DNA of 64,000 nucleotides from Crossiella sp. SN42 (GTDB taxonomy: Bacteria; Actinomycetota; Actinomycetes; Mycobacteriales; Pseudonocardiaceae), in contig NZ_JAMHIV010000023.1 in the NCBI RefSeq assembly GCF_023897065.1, positions 62,001-126,000 on the forward strand, written 5' to 3'. The notes under the pieces are model-generated. The model saw nothing but the letters and a program-made list of their open reading frames with translations. It was not told the DNA's origin and made no database searches. The position numbers and the translations under genes were made by a program. Numbering within the stretch: the stretch's first letter is position 1; each line of letters starts with the position of its first letter. Below, piece by piece: positions 15,707-24,222 of the stretch.

Positions 15707-18039
15707 TCGAAGCGCAGGCCGCTCGGGCGGACCGCGGAACGCAGGGCCGGCAGGGTGGACAGGGTCACCAGCACGATCAGCGCGGCGCCCGCGCCCAGAA
15801 TCATCGCCACGTCTCCCCAGTTCACCACAATCTCGCGCAGGATCGAACCGCTGCTGGTCATGACGCCCAGCACCAGCACGGCCAGGCCGATGCCGATCGG
15901 GGGCGCCAGTGCCAGGCCGATCGCGGTGGGCACCGCGTTCTGCCACAGCGTCGCCCAGCCCAGGGTACGGCGGGGCACGCCGCTGGCGGCCAGCACCGAG
16001 TACTGCCGCCTGCGCTCCTGCAGCTGGTCCACCGCGGCCACCACCAGGCTCAGCAGCGCCAGCAGCACCACCACCGCGGTGCCTGCCAGCACCCCGCCGC
16101 GCACGCTGGCGAAGGCGGCCACCTCCCGCGTGGGCATGTCGGAGGCGCGCACGGACAGGTCCACCCGGCCGGTGGCGGCCAGCACCCGGTCCTGCAGGTC
16201 GGACCCTGGCGGGCCCTTCACCCAGATGTAGTTGGCCTGCGCCGCGTCCAGCCGGGGGTCGGTGCCGGTGGCCACCAGCACGGAGCCCAGGTTCTGGCCC
16301 AGCCAGGGGCTGCTGGTGCTGACCTGCCGCACCGACGGCACGGTCCAGGCGAAGGGCCGGTCGGCGCCGGAGGCGCGCAGCCGCACCACCTGTCCCGGCC
16401 GGAACACCGGCCGCCAGCTGCTCGCCTGGTAGAGCGTGCCCGGCCGGCAGTCGGCCACCCCGAACAGCTGCCGGATGGTCGCGCAGTCCGCGACCTGGAG
16501 GACGCGGCTGTCCTCGGCGTAGAACGAGCGCAGCGCCCCGGCGTGCACCACGCCCGGAGCCCGGCCCGCCGCCTCCAGCACCCGCGCCTCGTCCGGCCGG
16601 TTGTCCGGCCCGCCGCCGGTGACCAGCAAGACCTCGCCGGAGCCGCTGCCGCGGTAGCCCTCCGCGCTGACCTCGGTGTGCGCGATGGTGCTCAGCAGCA
16701 CCTGCAACGCGATCGCGCCGATCAGCACGGTGACCACGCCGGCCACCACCCGGGTGGTGGCGTACTCGAAGCGCAGCCGCCGCACCGCGAGCAGCGCGGG
16801 CACCCACCGCGGCCGCCAGCGGTCGGCCAGCCGCTCCACCAGCCAGGGCAGCACCGCGGCGGCGCCGGCCAGCACCAGCGCGATGCCCGCCGAGAGCAGC
16901 GTGCCGCGCCAGTCGTCCTCGCGGGCGTAGCGCCGCAGCGGGATGTTGGCCGCGAGCACCAGCACGCCGAGCCCGGCCAGGGCCAGCCGCCAGCGCAGCC
17001 TGCGCGGCGGCGGATCGGCCTTGCGGACCACGCCCAGCGGCCCGATCTCCAGTCGCCGCAACGCGATCAGCGCCGCGGCCACCGCGGTGGCAGGCACCCC
17101 GAACAGCAGCAGCACGGTGATCGGCGCGCTGGGCACCAGGTCAGCGGGGTAGAAACCGACCTGCTCGATCTGCACCACCGCGGCCAGCGAGCGCACCAGC
17201 AGGAACAGCCCCGCGCCCACGCCGAGGCCGAGCAGCGCGGCGGCCAGCGACTCACCGGCCGCGATCCGCCTGGCCTGCCCGGGATCGGCGCCGACCAGCC
17301 GGATCGAGGCCAGCCGCTGCTCCCTGGCCCCGGCGCCGATCTGGGTGGCGACCAGCACGAACACCCCGATCGGCACCAGCAGCGCGGCCGCGGCCGCGGT
17401 GAGCAGCAGCTGGAACAGCTCCGGCAGCGAGGTCGACTGGGGGGCGCTGCCGATCCGCAGCACCGGCAGCGCCCGGCCCCGCTGGTCCTCGGGCAGCCCG
17501 GCGTAGAAGTACAGCTCGCCCGGCCTGGCCAGGCCGGCCTCGCCGATGTGACCGGCGATCGTGGCGGGCAGCCGCGCGCGCAACAGCTCGTTGCCCGGCT
17601 CGGCGAGCAGCCGGTCCAGCGCGGGCGAGACGATGATCTCGCCCGGCCCCGGCAGCCGGTCCAGCCCCGGTGGCAGCTTGGGCACGCCACCGCTGACCGG
17701 GCTCAGCTCGACGCCCTGGATGTAGGTGCTCCGCCAGGCCTGAGCGGCCTGCCTGGCCAGCAGGTGGGTCGGCTCCGCCTCGCCCGCGCGGGCCGGATCG
17801 CCGGTCTCCAGCTGACGAGCGGCCATCCGGTCGGCCTTGGCCTCCTGCGCGGGGCCGACCGAGGCGGCCAGCAGCAGCACCATGACGCCGAGGCCGATGC
17901 CGACCGCGGAGAGCATCAGCCTGGCCCAGGCGGCGCGGCCGCCGGTGAGCGCGAGCCTGGTGCCGAGCAGCAGCTCGCTCAGCCACTGCCCGATCCGGAC
18001 CTCGTCCGCCGGCGACCGCTGCGTCATGCTCGTGCTCAT
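15703..18039 (-). CDS. ABC transporter permease, double-FtsX type (second)
   Basis: A 778-residue permease. A first membrane helix at about 36-57 is followed by a large outside domain, then helix groups near 240-420, a short cytoplasmic join, another outside domain and a last helix group near 670-775. It ends in LRSAVRPSGLRFE, as MacB/FtsX-like permeases do. It overlaps the first permease gene by ATGA at 18036 and is served by the ATPase at 20455. Such exporters move lipids, peptides or antibiotics, or act mechanically; the substrate is unknown. Confidence 0.85.
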   Translation of the reverse strand: MSTSMTQRSPADEVRIGQWLSELLLGTRLALTGGRAAWARLMLSAVGIGLGVMVLLLAASVGPAQEAKADRMAARQLETGDPARAGEAEPTHLLARQAAQAWRSTYIQGVELSPVSGGVPKLPPGLDRLPGPGEIIVSPALDRLLAEPGNELLRARLPATIAGHIGEAGLARPGELYFYAGLPEDQRGRALPVLRIGSAPQSTSLPELFQLLLTAAAAALLVPIGVFVLVATQIGAGAREQRLASIRLVGADPGQARRIAAGESLAAALLGLGVGAGLFLLVRSLAAVVQIEQVGFYPADLVPSAPITVLLLFGVPATAVAAALIALRRLEIGPLGVVRKADPPPRRLRWRLALAGLGVLVLAANIPLRRYAREDDWRGTLLSAGIALVLAGAAAVLPWLVERLADRWRPRWVPALLAVRRLRFEYATTRVVAGVVTVLIGAIALQVLLSTIAHTEVSAEGYRGSGSGEVLLVTGGGPDNRPDEARVLEAAGRAPGVVHAGALRSFYAEDSRVLQVADCATIRQLFGVADCRPGTLYQASSWRPVFRPGQVVRLRASGADRPFAWTVPSVRQVSTSSPWLGQNLGSVLVATGTDPRLDAAQANYIWVKGPPGSDLQDRVLAATGRVDLSVRASDMPTREVAAFASVRGGVLAGTAVVVLLALLSLVVAAVDQLQERRRQYSVLAASGVPRRTLGWATLWQNAVPTAIGLALAPPIGIGLAVLVLGVMTSSGSILREIVVNWGDVAMILGAGAALIVLVTLSTLPALRSAVRPSGLRFE

Positions 18040-20402
18040 TCCGCTCGTAGGCCCTCCGGCCGCATGGCCCGCAGCACCGACGGTAGCGTCAGCAGGCTCA
18101 CCGCCAGCGCCGCCAGCAGCGCCGCGCCGGCGGACACCCCGACCGAGGTCCAGTCCAGCAGCAGCGGCCGCCGCACGGTGCGCAGCAGCAGCGCGCCGAG
18201 CCCGATCCCGGCCCCGCTGGAGACGAGGACGGCCAGCAGCACCGGCACCGCGTTCTGCCACAGCACCGACCCGGCCAGGGTGCGCCTGGGCACCCCGTTG
18301 GCGGAGAGCACGGCCAGCGGCCGCCGCCGTTCCCGCACCTGCTCGAAGCCGATCACCAGCAGGCTGGCCGCGGCCAGCAGCAGCGCGACCAGCACACCGG
18401 CCAGCACGCCGCGGCGCACGGTGGCGTAGCTCTGCGCGCGCTCCCGGTTGTAGGAGTCGTCCCGGTAGGCCGGGTACACCGAGGCCCGCCAGCCCATCGG
18501 CCCGAGCAGGTTGCGCACGTGCTCGGCGGCGTCCGGCTGGGCCGGGTCGACCTTCAGCTGGGCCTGCAGGTACATCTGCTTGGCCACCTTGGGCGGCAGG
18601 GTGCCCACGGCCACCAGGATCCCGTCGCCGATGCCGTAGTCGGCCACGTCGCGGGCGGCGACCGGGGTGAGGTTGGCAGGCACCGTCCAGTCCGGCTGCC
18701 AGGCGGGGCGAGCGGCCGACGGATCGGTGCGCAGCATCAGCTGCTGACCGGGCTTGGGCTGCGGGGCGGGCGTGGCGGAACCGGACCCGGAGCTCTGCTG
18801 CCGCCGGGACTGGACCAGCCAGGCCCGGCCGGGCCGGCAGTCGCTGATCTCGGCGTGCCTGGCCAGCTCGGCGCAGTCGGCCATGGTCACCGAGAAGTAC
18901 TCGTCCTGGCCCGGACCGCGCGCGGTCACGCTCGCGGTGCCGTTGACCGAGAGCAGGCCGGGGGCGCGGCGCAGCTCGGTGAGCAGGGCCAGCGGGTCGT
19001 CCAGCCCGGAGCGCGCGTGCACCGTCAGCTTGGTCGCGTCAGCGGGGCGCTGCTCCGGCGGGTACTCCCGTTCGGTGGTCATCAGCACGGTCTGCAACGC
19101 GATGCCGCCGGCCAGCACCACCGCGAGCCCGCCGATCACCCTGGCCGAGGTGCCGCTGTCCAGCTGCATCCGGCGCACCGCGAGCTGCCAGGCCGGGTGA
19201 CCGCCGCGTGCGCGCGCGACCAGCTTCTCCACCGCCCACGGCAGCAGCATCGGAATGCTCAGCAACAGCAGCACCACGCCGGTCGCGATCAGCAAGGTGG
19301 ACCGGCCGCCGGAATCGCTGCCGGAGGACAGCTTCCCGGCCTGGGTGACCAGCAGCCCGAAGCCGAGCACCAGCGGCACCAGCCGCCAGATCAGCCTGCG
19401 CCGGATCGGCTTGGCCTGCCGGACCGAGCCCAGCGGGTCGACCAGGGTGTTGCGCAGGGTGGCCATGGACACCGCGACCGCGAGCACCGGCACGCCGAGC
19501 GCGATCAGCGCGGCCAGCCACGGCGAGGGCCGCACGTCCACCGCGAACACGCTGACGCCGAACAGCTGCACCAGTTCCACCAGCTGCCTGCCGAGCAGGA
19601 ACACCAGCCAGCCGAGCAGCACGCCGAGCACCGCGCCCACCAGCGTCTCGCCCGCGGCCACCCGCCTGGTCTGCACCGCGTCCGCGCCGACCAGCCGCAG
19701 CGCGGCCAGCCTGCGGTCGCGGGCGGCGGCGGCCAGCCGGGTGCTGGCACCGATGAACACCACCACCGGGATCAGCATGGTGGTGGCCCCGACCAGCACC
19801 AGCAGCGCCAGCAGCGGCTCCAGCGACCGCGGTTCCGGCGTCTCGCCGAAGGCGTACAGGGTCCGCACGTCACTGGCCCAGGTGAGGTCGCTGGCGCCGA
19901 CGTAGAAGAACAGCTCGTGCGGCCCGACCAGGCCCTCGTCCGCGATCAGCCGCCGGGGCCCGTCGAACCGGGGGCGCAGCAGCTCCCCCTCGGCCGAGCT
20001 CAGCAACCGGTCCAGGGCCGGCGAGACCACGAACTCGCCCGGCCCGGGCAGCGAGCTGACCCCCGGCGGCAGCGGCGGGGTGGCGCCCAGCGGCTGGACC
20101 AGGACGCCCTGGACGGTCTGCCCGCGGAACTCGGTGCTGGTCCTGGTGGCCAGCAGCGGATCCTTGCCGGGCACCGGTTTCTGCTGCTGTTGCTGGCTGA
20201 CCGCGCGGTCGTACCGGCGCGCGTCGTGATCTTCCTTGATGTTGAAGAAGGAGGCCGCGAGCAGCAGCACGGCCACGCCGATGCCGATGCCGACGGCGGT
20301 GAGGGTGAGCCTCGCCCAGGAGTTCCGGCTGCCCCCGACGGCCAGCCGGATGCCCAGGGCGAGGTCGTCAACCCAGCGGCGGACCACGGTCCGCTTGTCC
20401 AT
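18036..20402 (-). CDS. ABC transporter permease, double-FtsX type (first)
   Basis: A 788-residue permease of the same architecture as its neighbour: first helix about 38-58 (LTLTAVGIGIGVAVLLLAA), outside domain, helix groups, second outside domain, last helix group, ending MRPEGLRAE. The two are clearly homologous (for example GVPRRTLAGSVLWQNAVP versus GVPRRTLGWATLWQNAVP) and probably arose by duplication; together they would form the membrane pair for one ATPase. The ATG at 20402 gives the best N-terminus; a GTG at 20420 is also possible. Confidence 0.85.
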   Translation of the reverse strand: MDKRTVVRRWVDDLALGIRLAVGGSRNSWARLTLTAVGIGIGVAVLLLAASFFNIKEDHDARRYDRAVSQQQQQKPVPGKDPLLATRTSTEFRGQTVQGVLVQPLGATPPLPPGVSSLPGPGEFVVSPALDRLLSSAEGELLRPRFDGPRRLIADEGLVGPHELFFYVGASDLTWASDVRTLYAFGETPEPRSLEPLLALLVLVGATTMLIPVVVFIGASTRLAAAARDRRLAALRLVGADAVQTRRVAAGETLVGAVLGVLLGWLVFLLGRQLVELVQLFGVSVFAVDVRPSPWLAALIALGVPVLAVAVSMATLRNTLVDPLGSVRQAKPIRRRLIWRLVPLVLGFGLLVTQAGKLSSGSDSGGRSTLLIATGVVLLLLSIPMLLPWAVEKLVARARGGHPAWQLAVRRMQLDSGTSARVIGGLAVVLAGGIALQTVLMTTEREYPPEQRPADATKLTVHARSGLDDPLALLTELRRAPGLLSVNGTASVTARGPGQDEYFSVTMADCAELARHAEISDCRPGRAWLVQSRRQQSSGSGSATPAPQPKPGQQLMLRTDPSAARPAWQPDWTVPANLTPVAARDVADYGIGDGILVAVGTLPPKVAKQMYLQAQLKVDPAQPDAAEHVRNLLGPMGWRASVYPAYRDDSYNRERAQSYATVRRGVLAGVLVALLLAAASLLVIGFEQVRERRRPLAVLSANGVPRRTLAGSVLWQNAVPVLLAVLVSSGAGIGLGALLLRTVRRPLLLDWTSVGVSAGAALLAALAVSLLTLPSVLRAMRPEGLRAE

Positions 20403-20454
20403 TTCGCCTGTACCCCTCACGCGGCACGTCCAAACCTGTTCCGGCGCAACGGGA

Positions 20455-21144
20455 TCAGCCCACCAGCTCGACGTCGCGGGTCCGGCCGTCGCGCACCACG
20501 ACCTCGCGGTCGGAGTAGGCGGCCACCCTGGCCTCGTGCGTCACCAGCACCACCGCGGCCCCGGTGTCCTTGGCCGCGGTGACCAGCAGCCGCATCACCC
20601 GCTCACCGTTGAGCGAGTCCAGCGCGCCGGTCGGCTCGTCGGCGAAGATCACCCGGGGACCGGTGACCAGCGCGCGGGCCACCGCCACCCGCTGGCCCTG
20701 GCCGCCGGAGGTCTCGCCGGGCCGCTTGTTCCGCACGTCGGCGACCTCCAGCCGCTCCAGCCAGTCGGTCGCCTTGGCCTCGGCCTCCTTGCGCCTGATC
20801 CCGCCCAGCCGCAGCGGCAGCGCCACGTTCTCCACCGCGGTCAGCTCCGGCACCAGCTGACCGAACTGGAAGACGAAGCCGAACTCGGTGCGCCGCAACG
20901 CGCTGCGCTCGGACTCGCCCATGGCCGACATCTCCCGGCCGCGGTAGGTCACCCGGCCGGAGTCCGGCACCAGGATCCCGGCCAGGCAGTGCAGCAGGGT
21001 GGACTTGCCGGAACCGGAGGGCCCCATCACCGCGACCACCTCGCCGGGGCTGACCTGCATGCCGGCCCCGTCCAGGGCCGGGGTCGGGCCGAAGGTCTTG
21101 TGCAGGTCGAATCCGGCCAGCAGCGGCCCGTTCACGTTGGTCAT
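20455..21144 (-). CDS. ABC transporter ATPase (LolD/MacB type)
   Basis: A 229-residue ATPase with Walker A GPSGSGKST (about 42-50), Q-loop FVFQFGQLVPEL, signature TSGGQGQRVAVARAL, Walker B VIFADEPTGALD and the switch His in VTHEARVA. The ATG at 21144 overlaps the PadR stop (ATGA). It energises the two large FtsX-type permeases downstream; the order regulator-ATPase-permease-permease is typical of stress-inducible exporters. Confidence 0.93.
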   Translation of the reverse strand: MTNVNGPLLAGFDLHKTFGPTPALDGAGMQVSPGEVVAVMGPSGSGKSTLLHCLAGILVPDSGRVTYRGREMSAMGESERSALRRTEFGFVFQFGQLVPELTAVENVALPLRLGGIRRKEAEAKATDWLERLEVADVRNKRPGETSGGQGQRVAVARALVTGPRVIFADEPTGALDSLNGERVMRLLVTAAKDTGAAVVLVTHEARVAAYSDREVVVRDGRTRDVELVG

Positions 21145-21665
21145 GCCCCGACTTCCTTCGCGAGCTGGTGCAGGCGGGCCGCGGTGAGCTCCAGCCACCG
21201 CAGGTCGGCCTCCAGGTGGAACAGCGCGTGGTCGCAGATCAGCTGGTCGGCGAGGTCACCGGCGCTCTTGCGCTGGGTCAGCTCGCGCATCAGCCGCAGG
21301 TGCTCGGCGCGCTGGGTGTCCAGCAGGTCGGTGGCGCTGCGGCCGGAGAGCAGGGCAAGCACGACCTTGGTGTAGAGCGTGTTCTGCAGGTACGGCTCCG
21401 GCTTCTCCGGCGTGGCCAGCCAGGTGCCGACATCGGTGATGCCCGCGCCGGTGATCGCATACCGCTTGCGTTCGGGACCCTCGCCCTGCTCGACGCCCTC
21501 GACCTGGACCAGGCCGTTGCGGAGCAGGCGGGACAGCGTCGAGTAGACCTGCCCGTAGTGCAGCGGGCGGTCCTGCCCAAAGCGCTCGTCATAGGCGCGT
21601 TTGAGGTCGTAGCCGTGCCGAGGACCGCCTTCCAGCAGCCCGAGCAGGGTGTGTCCGATTGACAT
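21141..21665 (-). CDS. PadR-family transcriptional regulator
   Basis: A 174-residue PadR regulator: winged helix at about 1-80 (LLGLLEGGPRHGYDLKRAYDERFG, then HYGQVYSTLSRLLRNGLV) and the helical Vir_act_alpha_C dimerisation region (about 95-170). As first gene of the exporter operon and with an operator-like repeat just upstream of its ATG, it probably represses the operon until an effector binds. Confidence 0.92.
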   Translation of the reverse strand: MSIGHTLLGLLEGGPRHGYDLKRAYDERFGQDRPLHYGQVYSTLSRLLRNGLVQVEGVEQGEGPERKRYAITGAGITDVGTWLATPEKPEPYLQNTLYTKVVLALLSGRSATDLLDTQRAEHLRLMRELTQRKSAGDLADQLICDHALFHLEADLRWLELTAARLHQLAKEVGA

Positions 21666-21674
21666 GGCGGCGAC

Positions 21675-21708
21675 TCTACATGGCGGGTATACACCCGGTC
21701 TATACATG
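21675..21708. promoter_or_regulatory. putative PadR operator/promoter
   Basis: GTATA-N9-TATAC (21687-21705) is an inverted repeat, flanked by related TACATGG words at 21677 and 21704. It lies 10-45 bp upstream of the PadR ATG, where an autoregulatory site is expected. Confidence 0.45.
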
Positions 21709-21785
21709 GCCCGAATAGGACATTCGGGCGAGCGTGCAACCCGCCGCCCGGTCGCGCGCGTATCAGCGGCGAGAGGAGGTCGCGG

Positions 21786-22448
21786 GTGCGACGGAAGATC
21801 ATCGGCTTGACCCTGGCGATCGGGCTGACCGGCGCCCTGCTCGGCGTGCTGGGCACCACCGGGGTCTGGCAGGACGCGGCCGAGTGGGCAGGCCTGGACG
21901 CGGCGGCCACCACGACCGGCCGGACCAGCCCGCCGCCCGCGCAGACCTCGGTGGAGGTGGTGACCGTGCCGGACAACCCGGCCCGGCCGCCGAACACCCC
22001 GGGCCCGCAGCCGGAACCCAAGCTGGACAAGAACGGCAAGCCGATCTGCGCGGCGGACCCGAGCTACTTCGACAAGAAGGTCGACGGGCTCAAGGACGCG
22101 GCCGAGCAGGCCTGGAAGCGGGCCAGGCAGGCGGCCTGGGAGGCCGGGCTGACCCTGTGCGTGCACGACGGCAAGCGCAGCACCGCGTCCCAGCAGGCCG
22201 AGTTCGACGCCGCGCTGGCCCTGCACGGCAGCGCGGCCAAGGCCCGGCAGTACGTGCTGCCACCGGAGAAATCTCTGCATGTGAAGGGACTCGCGGTGGA
22301 CGTGCAGCCCCGGGCCTCGGCAGCATGGTTGGAGCGGACCAAGGGCGAGTTCGGCTGGTGCAGGCGCTACGCCAACGAGCCCTGGCACTTCGAGTACTCC
22401 GCCGGCTACCAGAGCGGCGGTTGTCCTGAGCTGCTGCCGCACCCGTGA
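21786..22448 (+). CDS. D-alanyl-D-alanine carboxypeptidase, M15 (VanY-like)
   Basis: A 220-residue membrane-anchored peptidase acting on peptidoglycan stems. One N-terminal membrane helix (5-25) is followed by a Pro/Thr linker (about 40-75) and an M15 domain with zinc motif SLHVKGLAVDV (His about 160, Asp about 167) and the last zinc ligand in EPWHFEY. The GTG at 21786 has GGAGG 7 nt upstream. A paralogue of the same design is at 43679. Two Cys pairs may form disulfides outside the cell. Confidence 0.88.
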   Translation: MRRKIIGLTLAIGLTGALLGVLGTTGVWQDAAEWAGLDAAATTTGRTSPPPAQTSVEVVTVPDNPARPPNTPGPQPEPKLDKNGKPICAADPSYFDKKVDGLKDAAEQAWKRARQAAWEAGLTLCVHDGKRSTASQQAEFDAALALHGSAAKARQYVLPPEKSLHVKGLAVDVQPRASAAWLERTKGEFGWCRRYANEPWHFEYSAGYQSGGCPELLPHP

Positions 22449-22493
22449 GCTGCCGTCGGCGTGGTCGCCCCCCGACATGCCAGCGGCATGGCT

Positions 22494-22529
22494 GGACCGC
22501 CCGGACTTCGTGCCGGGCGGTCCGGTCCT
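22494..22529. terminator. bidirectional terminator hairpin
   Basis: A perfect 11-bp stem (22494-22504 with 22513-22523) with an 8-nt loop sits between two convergent genes and is followed by a short T-run on the plus strand. Confidence 0.7.
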
Positions 22530-22901
22530 TTAGTCGGTGACCAGGCAGAACGGGTGCCCGGCCGGGTCGGCGTAGACCCGGAAGCCGTCCTTGGACGTGC
22601 CCTGCACCTCGCCGAGGGCCACCGCCCCGCAGGCCAGCGTGCGCTCGTGCTCGGCGTCCAGGTCGGCCACCCGCAGGTCCAGGTGCAGCATCTGCGGCCG
22701 GGGGCCGCTCGGCCAGGTCGGCGGCTGGAAGTCGGGGGCCCGCTGGAAGGCCAGCCGCACCCCGTCCGGGCCGTGCAGCTTCAGGAAGTCCTCCCGCCCG
22801 GTGATCTTGTCCCAGCCGAGCAGCCTGCCGTAGAACTCGGCCAGCTCCCTGGGGTTCGGGCAGTCGAACACGGTCGACTCCACGCTGATGCCAGCGGCCA
22901 T
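22530..22901 (-). CDS. VOC-family (glyoxalase/bleomycin-resistance fold) protein
   Basis: A 123-residue vicinal-oxygen-chelate protein: starts ISVESTVFDCPNPRELAEFYGRLLGW, has the middle MLHLDLRVADLDAEHERTLACGA and ends YADPAGHPFCLV. Enzyme members use a metal; the substrate is unknown. The ATG at 22901 is preceded by a GA-rich ribosome site. It lies 16 bp downstream of DUF445 and is probably cotranscribed with it. Confidence 0.88.
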   Translation of the reverse strand: MAAGISVESTVFDCPNPRELAEFYGRLLGWDKITGREDFLKLHGPDGVRLAFQRAPDFQPPTWPSGPRPQMLHLDLRVADLDAEHERTLACGAVALGEVQGTSKDGFRVYADPAGHPFCLVTD

Positions 22902-22917
22902 TCCTGATCTCCCCTCC

Positions 22918-24177
22918 CTAGAACAACAGCTGGGACAGGGTGTGGATGCCCAGTCCGGCCAGCGCGCCAACCACCGTGCCGTTGATCCGGATGAACTGCA
23001 GGTCCCTGCCCACCTGGAGCTCGACCTTGCGCGCGGTCTGCTCGCCGTCCCAGCGCTCCACCGTGTCGGTGATCAGGGTGACGATCTCGGCCTGGTAGTT
23101 GGTCACCAGGTAGACCGCCGCGCCCTCCAGCCAGCCGTCCACCTTGGCCCGCAGCGACGCGTCCTCGCCGAGCTTGCGGCCCAGCGTGCGCAGGCCGTCG
23201 CGGACCCGGACCCGGAACTCGCTGGAGGGGTCCTCGGCCGCGTTGAGGATCATCTTCTTCGCGGTGCCCCAGGCCGAGCCGACCAGGTTCTGCACGTCCG
23301 GGTGCTCCACCACCTGCTGTTTGACCGCCTCGGCGCGGGCCATGGTGTCCGGGTCGTGCTGCAGGTCGTGGGCGAACTCGCCGAGGAACTTGTCCAGGGA
23401 CAGCCGGACCGGGTGGCCGGGCTCGGTCTTGACCGCCCAGGCGAAGGCCAGCAGCTCGTTGTAGACCTTGTCCGCGACCAGGCCCTCGACGAACTTGGGC
23501 GACCAGGACGGGGCCCGGTCGGAGACCAGGGACTTGAGGGTCTGCTCGTTGGTCAGCACGTAGTCGTAGGCGCGGTCGAAGAGCAGGTCGACCAGCTTGT
23601 GGTGGGCGCCGTCGGTGAAGGTCTGGCCGAGCAGCTTGCCCAGCGGCGGCCCCCACGGCCGGTCCACCACCTTGCGCAGCACGGCTTGTTCCAGCACCGC
23701 CTGCACGTCCTCATCGCGCAGCACGGTGACCGCGCCGCGCACCGCGGTGGCCAGCTCCTCGGTGACCCGCTCGGCGTGGCCGGGCGCGCTGAGCCACTGA
23801 CCGAGCCGCCCGGCGATGCCGACCCGGCTCAGCTTGTCCCGCACCACCTCGGTGGAGAGGAAGTTGGCCCCGACGAAGTCGCCAAGGCTGCTGCCCAGCT
23901 CGTTCTTGCGGGTCGGGATGATCGCGGTGTGCGGGATGGGCAGCCCGAGCGGGCGCCGGAACAGCGCGGTGACCGCGAACCAGTCCGCGAGCGCGCCGAC
24001 CATGCCCGCCTCGGCCGCGGCCCGCACAAAACCCACCCAGGCCGGCGCGCCAGCCGACTCCTGCCAGCGCGCGAACAGGTAGATGACCACCGCTCCGAGC
24101 AGGAACGAGGTGGCCACGGCCTTCATCTTGCGCAGCTCGGCCCGCTTGACGCGTTCGGCTGGTGTCAGCTCTTGCAC
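22918..24177 (-). CDS. DUF445 (YjiN-like) membrane protein
   Basis: A 419-residue DUF445 protein. A membrane helix near 22-40 is followed by the signature GMVGALADWFAVTALFRRPLGLPIPHTAIIP (about 58-88), a long helical region and a C-terminal membrane helix (GTVVGALAGLGIHTLSQLLF). Function unknown; the family is thought to sit in the inner membrane with a large soluble part. GTG start at 24177. It is divergent from dapC with a 45-bp shared promoter space. Confidence 0.88.
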   Translation of the reverse strand: MQELTPAERVKRAELRKMKAVATSFLLGAVVIYLFARWQESAGAPAWVGFVRAAAEAGMVGALADWFAVTALFRRPLGLPIPHTAIIPTRKNELGSSLGDFVGANFLSTEVVRDKLSRVGIAGRLGQWLSAPGHAERVTEELATAVRGAVTVLRDEDVQAVLEQAVLRKVVDRPWGPPLGKLLGQTFTDGAHHKLVDLLFDRAYDYVLTNEQTLKSLVSDRAPSWSPKFVEGLVADKVYNELLAFAWAVKTEPGHPVRLSLDKFLGEFAHDLQHDPDTMARAEAVKQQVVEHPDVQNLVGSAWGTAKKMILNAAEDPSSEFRVRVRDGLRTLGRKLGEDASLRAKVDGWLEGAAVYLVTNYQAEIVTLITDTVERWDGEQTARKVELQVGRDLQFIRINGTVVGALAGLGIHTLSQLLF

Positions 24178-24222
24178 ACCTCCGATTGTGGCTCAGCCCG
24201 GTGAAGTTGCAGGATCACTCCC

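Noticed and set aside
16543-18429. A 628-codon open frame on the plus strand opposite the FtsX-type permeases
   Set aside because: It mirrors the permease codons, is full of His/Gln/Arg low complexity and lacks any domain or ribosome site; a typical GC-rich antisense shadow.
18519-20582. A 687-codon open frame opposite the first permease and ATPase
   Set aside because: Antisense shadow; no start signal and extreme composition.
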